The notes under the pieces: model-generated | Told to the model about the DNA's origin: nothing | Seen by the model: the letters and a program-made list of their open reading frames with translations, nothing else | Database searches by the model: none | In this document: positions 27,253 to 34,632 of the stretch, piece after piece | Numbering within the stretch: position 1 is the first letter of the stretch | Layout of the letters: each line of letters opens with the position of its first letter | Translations under genes and position numbers: made by a program | NCBI RefSeq assembly: GCF_036237315.1 | Contig: NZ_CP108356.1 | Span: 248,001 to 312,000, forward strand | Origin: Streptomyces sp. NBC_01351 | Lineage (GTDB): Bacteria > Actinomycetota > Actinomycetes > Streptomycetales > Streptomycetaceae | DNA length: 64,000 nucleotides | Direction of reading: 5' to 3'

Positions 27253-27335
27253 CCCCCGAACGCCGAAACGCCGAACCCCGAACCCCGATGCCCGAACCCC
27301 GATGCCCGATCCCCGATATCCCCGCCATCCCCGAA
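27253..27335. repeat. CCCCGA-type short tandem repeats
   Basis: A run of CCGAAC/CCCCGAT units includes an exact tandem 14-mer AACCCCGATGCCCG at 27281-27294 and 27295-27308. It lies in the 470-bp gap between the response-regulator and MMPL genes, which otherwise shows no gene. It may be a replication-slippage product or a spacer. Confidence 0.6.
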
Positions 27336-27595
27336 CCGTCCGCCGGTCTCGGTGCCCCGCGACCGGCGGATGCCCTCCTCCACCGCCGCCCTGCCGCCCG
27401 GGCCTTGCGGTGAGGTGACCCCACGACGGACCTGCCGGCCGCAGCGGCCTGGCCTTGCGTCTCTCTGAAACCTCCCTGCCGCTCGCGCTGCCCTCCATGC
27501 CCGGCGTTGCCGTTCGCAGCTGACGTGCGCCCGGAGCCCGGCGCGGCCGTGCATCCGCACGTCATTGACAGATACAGATTCCAGGAATCGAGATC

Positions 27596-29791
27596 ATGAC
27601 CCTTACCGACAGGCTCTCATCGGATGCCTCCGGACCGGAATCCGGCCGTCCACAGCCTGAAGCCGGCGCCTTCGCCCGCATCGCCGCCTTAGCCCACCGC
27701 CGCCGTCGGTTCGCGCTGCTGCTGTGGGTTGCGCTGATGGTCGGAATCTGGACCGCCGCCTCGGCGCTGGGCAACGACTACCGCCAGGACTTCTCCCTCC
27801 CCGGCACGCAATCCCAGGCCGCCGCCGACCTCTTGTCCGAGCACGGCGCTGCCCGCGCCGGTGACACCGTACAGATCGTCCTCCGGGACCGGGGCGGGCT
27901 GAACGACCCGGAGGTGCGGCAGCGCGTCGGGGAGATGCTCACCGAAGTCGCCGAGCAGTCGCACGTCCAGTCGGTACGCAGTGTGTACGAAGATGCCGCC
28001 GCCGTCGCACCCGACGGCACCGTCGGCTATGCCACGGTCACGCTGGACCTTCCCTCCAAGGAGATCCCGAAGGAGGACGCCCGGCGACTCCTGGACACGG
28101 CGCAGCAGGCGGCGGGCGACGGCCTTGAGGTCGAACTGGGCGGTCAGGCGGCCCGGTTACTCGCCAAGGGAGGCGGCGGCGCGGCCGAGGGCGCGGGCAT
28201 TCTCGCGGCCCTGGTCATCCTGGTCTTCATGTTCGGCACCATCATCGCCGCGGGTCTGCCGATCATCACCGCCGTCTTCGCGGTGGGTTCGACGCTGGGC
28301 GCCATCATCCTGGCCTCGCACGTGTTCACCATCGCCGACTACACGCCGTACGTGATGATGCTGGTCGGCCTCGGCGTCGGGATCGACTACGCGCTGCTGA
28401 TCTTCGCCCGCTACCGCGCGGAACTGGTCAAGGGCGAGGACTCCGAGCGGGCGACCGTCGTGGCGTTCGATGTCGCGGGCCGCTCGGTCTTCTTCGCGGG
28501 GTGCACCGTCATCGTCGCCCTGCTCGGCCTGGTCGCGCTCGGCCTCGGCTCGCTCCAGGGCATGGCCCTGTCGGTGGCGCTGACGGTCCTGGTGACGATG
28601 GCGGCCTCGCTCACCCTGCTGCCCGCACTGCTCGGCGTCTTCGGCCCGCGCTTCGCCCGTCAGTTCACCGCCCGCGCCGCCGAGCGGCATGCGAAGGGCA
28701 AGGCCCCCGAGGGCACGGTCTGGCGCAACCTCGCCGCCAAGGTGCAGCGGCGGCCGCTCGCCGCGATGCTCATCGCCGGGGTCACGCTCGGCGCCCTGTG
28801 CCTGCCTGCCTTCGGCATGCGGCTCGGCTTCGCCGACGCGGGCAGCGACGCACCCACCACCACCAGCCGCAAGGCGTTCGACATGCTCACCGAGGGCTTC
28901 GGACCGGGCTTCAACGGCCCGCTGATCGTCGTGGTCGACGACCGCAAGGGCGGCAACGCAGAGCAGGCCGGCGCGGCCGCTGCCCGGGCCCTGAAGGAGA
29001 TCCCCGGCGTCGAGGCCGTGTCCCCGCCGATCCCGACCCGGCACCCTGGTGTCGCCACCATGATCGCCTTCCCGACCACGTCGCCGCAGGACAAGGGCAC
29101 GTCACGGCTGCTGGCCGACCTGCGGGACGACGTCCTGCCGGAGGTGACGCGGCAGAGCGGTGCCGAGTACCTGGTCGGCGGCGGAACCGCGGTCGCCGAG
29201 GACTACTCGGAGAAGGTCGCGGAGCGGATGCCGCTCTTCATGGCGATCGTCGTGGGCGTCTCGCTCATCCTGCTGATGATGGTGTTCCGTTCGGTGCTGG
29301 TCCCGCTCAAGGCCGCGATCCTGAACCTGCTGAGCATCGGCGCCGCGCTGGGTGCGATCACCCTGGTCTTCCAGGAAGGCTGGTTCGGTGTGGAGCCGGG
29401 CCCGATCGAGGCGTTCCTGCCGGTGATGATCTTCGCGGTGGTCTTCGGTCTCTCGATGGATTACGAGATCTTCCTGGTCTCCCGCATCCACGAGGAATGG
29501 ATCAAGACCAAGGACCACGCCCTGTCGGTCCGTGAGGGCCTCGGCCACACCGGCTCGGTGATCAGCGCGGCCGGCGCGATCATGGTCGCGGTCTTCGGAG
29601 CCTTCATGCTCAGCGACGAACGACTGCTCCAGCAGACCGGCTTCGGCATGGCGGTGGCCATCTTCGTGGACGCGGTCGTCATCCGTCTGCTGATCGTGCC
29701 CGCGGCCATGCAGCTGATGGGCCGCTGGACCTGGTGGATGCCCGCCCCGCTGGCCCGCATCCTGCCGAAGGTGAGCCTGGAGAAGAGCTGA
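27596..29791 (+). CDS. MMPL/RND-type membrane transporter with two TTA codons
   Basis: 731 aa from ATG 27596. The architecture is duplicated: helix 1 (FALLLWVALMVGIWTAASAL), extracytoplasmic loop, then five helices (GAGILAALVILVFMFGTIIA, VMMLVGLGVGIDYALLIFAR), then the same pattern again (FMAIVVGVSLILLMMVFRSV, VVFGLSMDYEIFLVSRIHEE). GIDYALLIFARYR and SMDYEIFLVSR are the MMPL proton-relay Asp-Tyr motifs. It should export a lipid or hydrophobic compound by proton motive force. Leu32 (27689-27691) and Leu188 (28157-28159) are TTA codons, so translation should need the bldA tRNA. That would tie it to development or secondary metabolism. Confidence 0.95.
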   Translation: MTLTDRLSSDASGPESGRPQPEAGAFARIAALAHRRRRFALLLWVALMVGIWTAASALGNDYRQDFSLPGTQSQAAADLLSEHGAARAGDTVQIVLRDRGGLNDPEVRQRVGEMLTEVAEQSHVQSVRSVYEDAAAVAPDGTVGYATVTLDLPSKEIPKEDARRLLDTAQQAAGDGLEVELGGQAARLLAKGGGGAAEGAGILAALVILVFMFGTIIAAGLPIITAVFAVGSTLGAIILASHVFTIADYTPYVMMLVGLGVGIDYALLIFARYRAELVKGEDSERATVVAFDVAGRSVFFAGCTVIVALLGLVALGLGSLQGMALSVALTVLVTMAASLTLLPALLGVFGPRFARQFTARAAERHAKGKAPEGTVWRNLAAKVQRRPLAAMLIAGVTLGALCLPAFGMRLGFADAGSDAPTTTSRKAFDMLTEGFGPGFNGPLIVVVDDRKGGNAEQAGAAAARALKEIPGVEAVSPPIPTRHPGVATMIAFPTTSPQDKGTSRLLADLRDDVLPEVTRQSGAEYLVGGGTAVAEDYSEKVAERMPLFMAIVVGVSLILLMMVFRSVLVPLKAAILNLLSIGAALGAITLVFQEGWFGVEPGPIEAFLPVMIFAVVFGLSMDYEIFLVSRIHEEWIKTKDHALSVREGLGHTGSVISAAGAIMVAVFGAFMLSDERLLQQTGFGMAVAIFVDAVVIRLLIVPAAMQLMGRWTWWMPAPLARILPKVSLEKS

Positions 29792-29946
29792 CCCGGGAGC
29801 GACGCGGCTGCGACGCGGAGCGACTGGTGGCCGGGCTGGATGCCCGGCCACTTGTCCGCGTCCCGAGCCCGGAGCCTAGGGTGGTGGCCCGGAGAGTCCG
29901 CGCGGCCGGGAGACGGCAACGGACCGCCTTCCTACAGGAGTCACCC

Positions 29947-30288
29947 ATGACGCACTCGCTCGACGGCCTCGTCTTCGTCCCCGTGGCCGACCAGGCACCC
30001 GGCCAGGTCGGACGACAGACCCGCTTCGAGTACCACGAGCAGGACGGCCGCATCTGGGCCGACTACTCCGGCGGGGACGTGGTCAAGGGTTTCCTGGTCG
30101 GCACCCGGGCGGACGACACCGTCGATTTCCGCTACGTCCAGCTCCGCCACGACGGCACGACCGCCTCCGGGCATTGCGTCTCCCTGGTGACGAAGCTCCC
30201 CGACGGCCGCCTCCGGCTGGAAGAGACGTGGGTGTGGGAGTCCCAGGAAGGCAGCGGGACCAGCGCCGTCGAACAGCCACTGGACTGA
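29947..30288 (+). CDS. conserved hypothetical protein, 113 aa
   Basis: Starts at ATG 29947 with ACAGGAG upstream. The sequence is rich in beta strands (FEYHEQDGRIWADYSGGDVV, GFLVGTRADDTVDFRYVQLR, DGRLRLEETWVWESQEGSG). It resembles small proteins often labelled N-acetylglutamate synthase in databases without biochemical basis; no acetyltransferase motif is visible. It is probably a cytoplasmic beta-barrel or ligand-binding protein of unknown role. It converges with the DUF4352-like gene after a 41-bp gap. Confidence 0.75.
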   Translation: MTHSLDGLVFVPVADQAPGQVGRQTRFEYHEQDGRIWADYSGGDVVKGFLVGTRADDTVDFRYVQLRHDGTTASGHCVSLVTKLPDGRLRLEETWVWESQEGSGTSAVEQPLD

Positions 30289-30329
30289 GACGGCAGAGGC
30301 CCCACACGCCGACCGCGCGGCAGCGACCT

Positions 30330-30890
30330 TCAGAACCGGGCCAGAGCATCGTTGCGGGTTCCCGACACGGCTCCGCCGTCCAGCTTCCACTCGCCCACGT
30401 CGTCGGCGAACCCGCTGTTCGGGGTGAACTGCACAGTGGCCGGCTTGGACCCGTCGGGCAGTTCGAAGGTGAGGTAGCCGAGTGCGGTGTTGCCGGGCGT
30501 GATGGTCAGCGACACGGGCAACCGCGGCCCTGCCGTGGTCTTCGCCACGACGTCCGCGTCGAACTGCTGCCCCTCGGTGTCGATGAGGGTGGCGCCGTTC
30601 ACCGGGCTGTCCTTGTACGGGACCGTTCCGGAATTCTTGAGCCGGAACTGGACCGAGACGTAGCGGTTCCCCGGATCGGGCTCGAAGAACTCCTGGGCCG
30701 ATGCGGCCGGGTCGACCACCTTCAGGACGGTGACGTCGACCTTCTCGCCCCTCTGGCCGTTGAGGGTGACGGTCGTCCCCAGGGGGACGGGCTCAAAGGG
30801 CGCTGCGGAGGGCGCTGCGGACGCCTGCGCGCCCATTCCGCCCGCGACGAGCGCGAGTGCTGCCAAGAGCGAGGCCGGTACACGGCGCAT
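30330..30890 (-). CDS. secreted DUF4352-like protein
   Basis: 186 aa from ATG 30890, preceded by the strong RBS GGGAGGAGCA. A signal peptide is evident (MRRVPASLLAALALVAGGMG, then AQASA). The mature part has the immunoglobulin-like DUF4352 pattern: GEKVDVTVLKVVDPA, NRYVSVQFRLKNSGTVPYKD, LIDTEGQQFDADV, TPGNTALGYLTFELPDG. There is no lipobox Cys, so it is probably secreted rather than a lipoprotein. Function unknown; such domains often occur in extracellular binding proteins. It diverges from the DGPF/ECF42 operon. Confidence 0.85.
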   Translation of the reverse strand: MRRVPASLLAALALVAGGMGAQASAAPSAAPFEPVPLGTTVTLNGQRGEKVDVTVLKVVDPAASAQEFFEPDPGNRYVSVQFRLKNSGTVPYKDSPVNGATLIDTEGQQFDADVVAKTTAGPRLPVSLTITPGNTALGYLTFELPDGSKPATVQFTPNSGFADDVGEWKLDGGAVSGTRNDALARF

Positions 30891-31034
30891 TGCTCCTCCC
30901 GGTGGGCTCGTCCCCGAGGTCCCGTGGCTGCAGCCGACATCCACGATCCTCCCCGGAGGGCCGCCCCGCCAGTCCGTGCACCGGGACGCCGCCCGAGAGG
31001 CCGCCCGAGAGGCCGAAAAATCATCGGCCGGCGA

Positions 31035-31061
31035 TGTCGAGAACCCGTGGCCCGCTCCGTC
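31035..31061 (+). promoter_or_regulatory. candidate ECF42-dependent promoter
   Basis: TGTCGA (31035-31040), a 17-nt spacer, then CGTC (31058-31061), 53 bp before the DGPF start codon. This matches the bipartite TGTCGA / CG(A/T)C signature described for ECF42 sigma factors, whose main target is their own DGPF operon. Activity is inferred from the match and the position. Confidence 0.7.
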
Positions 31062-31113
31062 CCTGCTGTGAACGCGACCACAATGGTTCGCACCAGCACC
31101 GAGGAGAAGAGCA

Positions 31114-31521
31114 ATGCCCAAGTACTTGCTGCTCAAGCACTACCGTGGCGCCCCGACCGCGGTCAATGACGTACCGATGGACCAGTGGACGCCGGAGGAG
31201 ATCTCGGACCACGTCCAGTACATGCACGATTTCGCGGCCCGGCTCGAGGAGACCGGCGAGTTCGTCGACGGGCAGGCGCTCGCCCCCGGGGGGACGTTCG
31301 TCCGGTACGACGGCGAGGGGCGCCCGCCGGTCACCGACGGCCCGTTCGCCGAGACCAAGGACCTCATCGCCGGCTGGATGGTGATCGACGTCGACAGCTA
31401 CGAGCGCGCCGTCGAGCTGGCCGGGGAGCTGTCGGCCGCCCCCGGGGCGGGCGGCAAGCCGATCCACGAGTGGCTGGAGCTGCGCCCCTTCCTGGCCGCG
31501 CCGCCGACCATCACGGAGTGA
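31114..31521 (+). CDS. DGPF/YCII-related protein
   Basis: 135 aa, ATG 31114 with GAGGAGA upstream. It has the YCII ferredoxin-like fold: MPKYLLLKHYRGA, a central helix, GGTFVRYDGEGRPPVTDGPF containing the diagnostic DGPF, and AETKDLIAGWMVIDVDSYER. DGPF proteins are nearly always encoded beside ECF sigma factors of group 42; their own biochemical function is unknown. The stop overlaps the sigma-factor start (GTGA), and a likely ECF42 promoter lies upstream, so the pair is autoregulated. Confidence 0.93.
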   Translation: MPKYLLLKHYRGAPTAVNDVPMDQWTPEEISDHVQYMHDFAARLEETGEFVDGQALAPGGTFVRYDGEGRPPVTDGPFAETKDLIAGWMVIDVDSYERAVELAGELSAAPGAGGKPIHEWLELRPFLAAPPTITE

Positions 31522-32675
31522 GCTCCGCACTGGACGAGATCCTGCTCCGCAGCCTCACTCCCAGCGTGCTCGGAATCCTCGTCCGCCGCGGAGCCGATTT
31601 CGCGGCGGCCGAGGACGCCGTGCAGGACGCGCTGGTCGAGGCGGTCCGCGTCTGGCCGGCCGATCCTCCACGGGATCCGAAGGGCTGGCTGGTCACCGTG
31701 GCCTGGCGCCGGTTCCTCGACGCGACCCGGGCGGACTCGGCCCGGCGCCGGCGTGAAGACCTCGTCGGCGAGGAGCCGGAGCGCGGGCCCGCGCCCGCGG
31801 TGGACGACACGCTCCAGCTGTACTTCCTGTGCGCCCACCCGTCGCTGACGCCGTCCTCCGCGGTCGCGCTCACGCTGCGCGCCGTCGGCGGGCTGACCAC
31901 CCGCCAGATCGCCCGGGCCTACCTGGTGCCCGAGGCGACGATGGCGCAGCGGATCAGCCGGGCCAAACGTACGGTCTCGGGCGTACAGTTCGACCGGACC
32001 GGCGATGTCGCCACGGTGCTGCGCGTCCTCTACCTGGTCTTCAACGAGGGCTACTCCGGCGACGTCGACCTCGCCGCGGAGGCGATCCGGCTCACGCGAC
32101 AGCTCGCGGCGACGATCGACCACCCCGAGGTGGCGGGGCTGCTCGCCCTCATGCTGCTGCACCACGCCCGGCGCGCCACCCGGACCGCGGCCGACGGAAG
32201 CCTGGTGCCGCTGGCCGAGCAGGAACGCGGCCGGTGGGACACCGGGGCGATCGCCGAGGGCGTCCGGATCCTGCAGGCGGCGCTGGCCCGCGACCGGCTG
32301 GGCGAGTTCCAGGCCCAGGCCGCCATCGCGGCGCTCCACGCGGACGCGCCCACCGCCGAGGAGACCGACTGGGTGCAGATCGTCGAGTGGTACGACGAGC
32401 TCGTGCGCCTGACCGACAGCCCGGTCGTACGGCTCAACCGCGCGGTGGCCGTCGGCGAGGCCGACGGCCCGCGCGCCGGCCTGGCGGCGCTCGCGGCGCT
32501 GGACGAGTCGCTGCCGCGCCACACCGCGGTGGCGGCGTACCTCCACGAGCGCGACGGCGACTTGGCGACGGCGGCACGGCTGTACGTGGAGGCGGCCCGG
32601 AAGGCACCGAACCTCGCCGAGCGCGACCATCTGACGCGTCAGGCCGCCCGGCTCAACGCCCGCGGGCGCCGCTGA
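31518..32675 (+). CDS. ECF42-type RNA polymerase sigma factor with C-terminal extension
   Basis: 385 aa from GTG 31518. Sigma-70 region 2 (residues ~20-80: DFAAAEDAVQDALVEAVRVW, DPKGWLVTVAWRRFLDATRA) and region 4 (ALTLRAVGGLTTRQIARAYL, PEATMAQRISRAKR) are followed by ~200 further residues (DUF6596-like/TPR-like: VLRVLYLVFNEGYSGDVDLA, VVRLNRAVAVGEADGPRAGL). This long helical C-terminus is the hallmark of ECF42 and has been found necessary for activity in the group. No anti-sigma gene is nearby, as usual for ECF42. Confidence 0.94.
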   Translation: MSSALDEILLRSLTPSVLGILVRRGADFAAAEDAVQDALVEAVRVWPADPPRDPKGWLVTVAWRRFLDATRADSARRRREDLVGEEPERGPAPAVDDTLQLYFLCAHPSLTPSSAVALTLRAVGGLTTRQIARAYLVPEATMAQRISRAKRTVSGVQFDRTGDVATVLRVLYLVFNEGYSGDVDLAAEAIRLTRQLAATIDHPEVAGLLALMLLHHARRATRTAADGSLVPLAEQERGRWDTGAIAEGVRILQAALARDRLGEFQAQAAIAALHADAPTAEETDWVQIVEWYDELVRLTDSPVVRLNRAVAVGEADGPRAGLAALAALDESLPRHTAVAAYLHERDGDLATAARLYVEAARKAPNLAERDHLTRQAARLNARGRR

Positions 32676-32791
32676 CGGTCGTGCTCGCGTCGGCCTCGCG
32701 TCGGCGCGGCGCATCACGGTGCACTGCCGACCGGGCCGGCGGGTGGCGGAGGGCGGGGCGAGGGCGGCCATACGGGTAGGAGGCGGCCCCG

Positions 32792-34606
32792 GTGACCGGC
32801 GCCGGGGCCGCTCGGCTCGCTCGTCTGTCCACCATGAGCAGCATGTTTGCGAAACTCACGGCCGCCTCCGGTCCGAGCCGCCTCCTCCGGGCCCTGCGCC
32901 GTACCCAGGGCGGTTTCGTCGTACTGGCCGTGCTGGTGGGCGTGGGCGCGGGGCTGGGGGCGGTGGGTTTCCGGTGGCTGATCGAAGGCGTCACCCGGGT
33001 GCTGTCCGGTTATCCGGACTACTCCGCCGTGGCCGGCGAGCCCAACCCCCTGGTGCCTTGGCTGGGCCCGTACTTCGTGCTCCTCGCGCCCGTGGTGGCG
33101 GGCGCCCTGTACGGGCCTTTGGTGTACAGGTACGCGCGGGAGGCCCGTGGCCACGGCGTTCCGGAGGTCATGTTCGCCGTCGCCCGGCTGGGTGGCCGGA
33201 TCCCCCCTCGGGTCGCCGTGGTGAAGTCGCTCGCGTCCGCGCTGTGCATCGGGGGCGGCGGTTCGGTGGGCCGGGAGGGGCCGATCGTCCAGATCGGATC
33301 GGCGCTCGGGTCGAGCCTGGGCGTGCTGGTGCGGGTGGGCGAGGACCGGTTGAGGGTGCTGGTCGCGTGCGGGGCGGCGGGTGGCATCGCGGCGACGTTC
33401 AACGCGCCGCTGGCAGGGGTCTTCTTCGCGATGGAACTGATCCTGCGGGACTTCACCGCGCCGCGCTTCGGCATGGTGGTGCTGTCGTCCGTGACGGCCA
33501 GTGTGATCGCACGATCCATCCTGGGCGACGAGACCTTCCTCCAGCTGCCCGAGGTGGAGGTCGAACACCTCGCCTCGTACGTGTTCTTCGTCCTCCTCGG
33601 CGCGCTGGCCGGCGCGGTCGGGGTGCTGTTCACCAAGGTGCTGTACCTGGTGGAGGACGCGTGCGACACGGTGTGGCGGGGGCCCGAGTGGCTGCGTCCC
33701 GCCGTGGGCGGTGTGCTCCTCGGGGCGTTCCTGCTGGCTCTTCCGCAGATGTACGGGGTGGGCTATCCGGTCCTGGAGAAGGGCGTGAGCGGCGGGTACG
33801 CGGTCGGCTTCCTGCTCGTGCTGCTGATCGGGAAGATCCTGGCCTGCAGCCTGACGATCGGCATCGGCGGGTCGGGCGGGGTGTTCGCGCCGACCTTGTT
33901 CGTGGGGGCGATGCTGGGCAGTGCCGTCGGGCAGAGCCTCCATCACCTGGCGCCGGGTGTGACCGGGTCGCCCACCGCGTACGCGATCATCGCGATGGGC
34001 TCCGTGTTCGCCGGCGCCGCGCGCGCTCCCATCACCGCGGTGCTGATCATGTACGAGCTCACCGGCGATTACGGGATCATCCTGCCGCTGATGGCGGCCA
34101 TCGCCGTGGCCACCGGGGTGAGCCGGGCCCTGAGCGACGAGACGGTCTACACCGCGAAACTGCTGCGCAGAGGAGTGGACTTGGACCTCACCGGGCCGGC
34201 CGCGATCAGCGTCACGTCGGTGATGACGGCTCCGCCCGCCGTGCTGGAGCCTGGAACGCCACTGCAGGAGGCGGCCGGTCTTCTCCTGGCCACGGGCAGC
34301 GGGTGCCTGCCGGTGGTCTCCGGCACCGGCGGCTATCAGGGCACGGTGAGCTCGGTGGTCGCGGCGGAGGCGCTCGCCGCGGGGACGCCCACGGACGAGC
34401 CCGTGGCCACGGTGCTCGACATGCCGAAGGGGGTGCGCGAGGAGGAGAGTCTGCAGGAGGCCCTGGCGCGGTTCGCCGCGTACGAGGGGGACGGGCTTCC
34501 CGTACTGGACGCGGAAGGGCGGCAGTTGGTCGGCTGGCTCTCGCACCGCACCGTGCTTTCGGCGGTGAGCGCGCCGGCCGGGCCCGGGGGCGGGCCCGGC
34601 TCCTGA
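32792..34606 (+). CDS. ClC-family chloride channel/antiporter with CBS domains
   Basis: 604 aa from GTG 32792, chosen because GGAGG lies 8 nt upstream; ATG 32834 has no SD. The ClC signatures are GHGVPEV (anion site, first motif), GSVGREGP with the gating Glu, and GIGGSGGVFAPTLF. About ten or more membrane helices span residues ~30-460. The C-terminal ~130 residues are two CBS units (SVTSVMTAPPAVLEPGTPLQ; VATVLDMPKGVREEESLQEA), which probably sense nucleotides. Function: chloride transport or Cl-/H+ exchange across the membrane. It converges with ligA. Confidence 0.93.
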   Translation: MTGAGAARLARLSTMSSMFAKLTAASGPSRLLRALRRTQGGFVVLAVLVGVGAGLGAVGFRWLIEGVTRVLSGYPDYSAVAGEPNPLVPWLGPYFVLLAPVVAGALYGPLVYRYAREARGHGVPEVMFAVARLGGRIPPRVAVVKSLASALCIGGGGSVGREGPIVQIGSALGSSLGVLVRVGEDRLRVLVACGAAGGIAATFNAPLAGVFFAMELILRDFTAPRFGMVVLSSVTASVIARSILGDETFLQLPEVEVEHLASYVFFVLLGALAGAVGVLFTKVLYLVEDACDTVWRGPEWLRPAVGGVLLGAFLLALPQMYGVGYPVLEKGVSGGYAVGFLLVLLIGKILACSLTIGIGGSGGVFAPTLFVGAMLGSAVGQSLHHLAPGVTGSPTAYAIIAMGSVFAGAARAPITAVLIMYELTGDYGIILPLMAAIAVATGVSRALSDETVYTAKLLRRGVDLDLTGPAAISVTSVMTAPPAVLEPGTPLQEAAGLLLATGSGCLPVVSGTGGYQGTVSSVVAAEALAAGTPTDEPVATVLDMPKGVREEESLQEALARFAAYEGDGLPVLDAEGRQLVGWLSHRTVLSAVSAPAGPGGGPGS

Positions 34607-34632
34607 CGTGTGCCGTCGAACTACCCGGCGGA

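Noticed and set aside
29947..30288. N-acetylglutamate synthase
   Set aside because: The size and beta-rich sequence show no GNAT acetyl-CoA motif; the label used for relatives looks like a propagated error.
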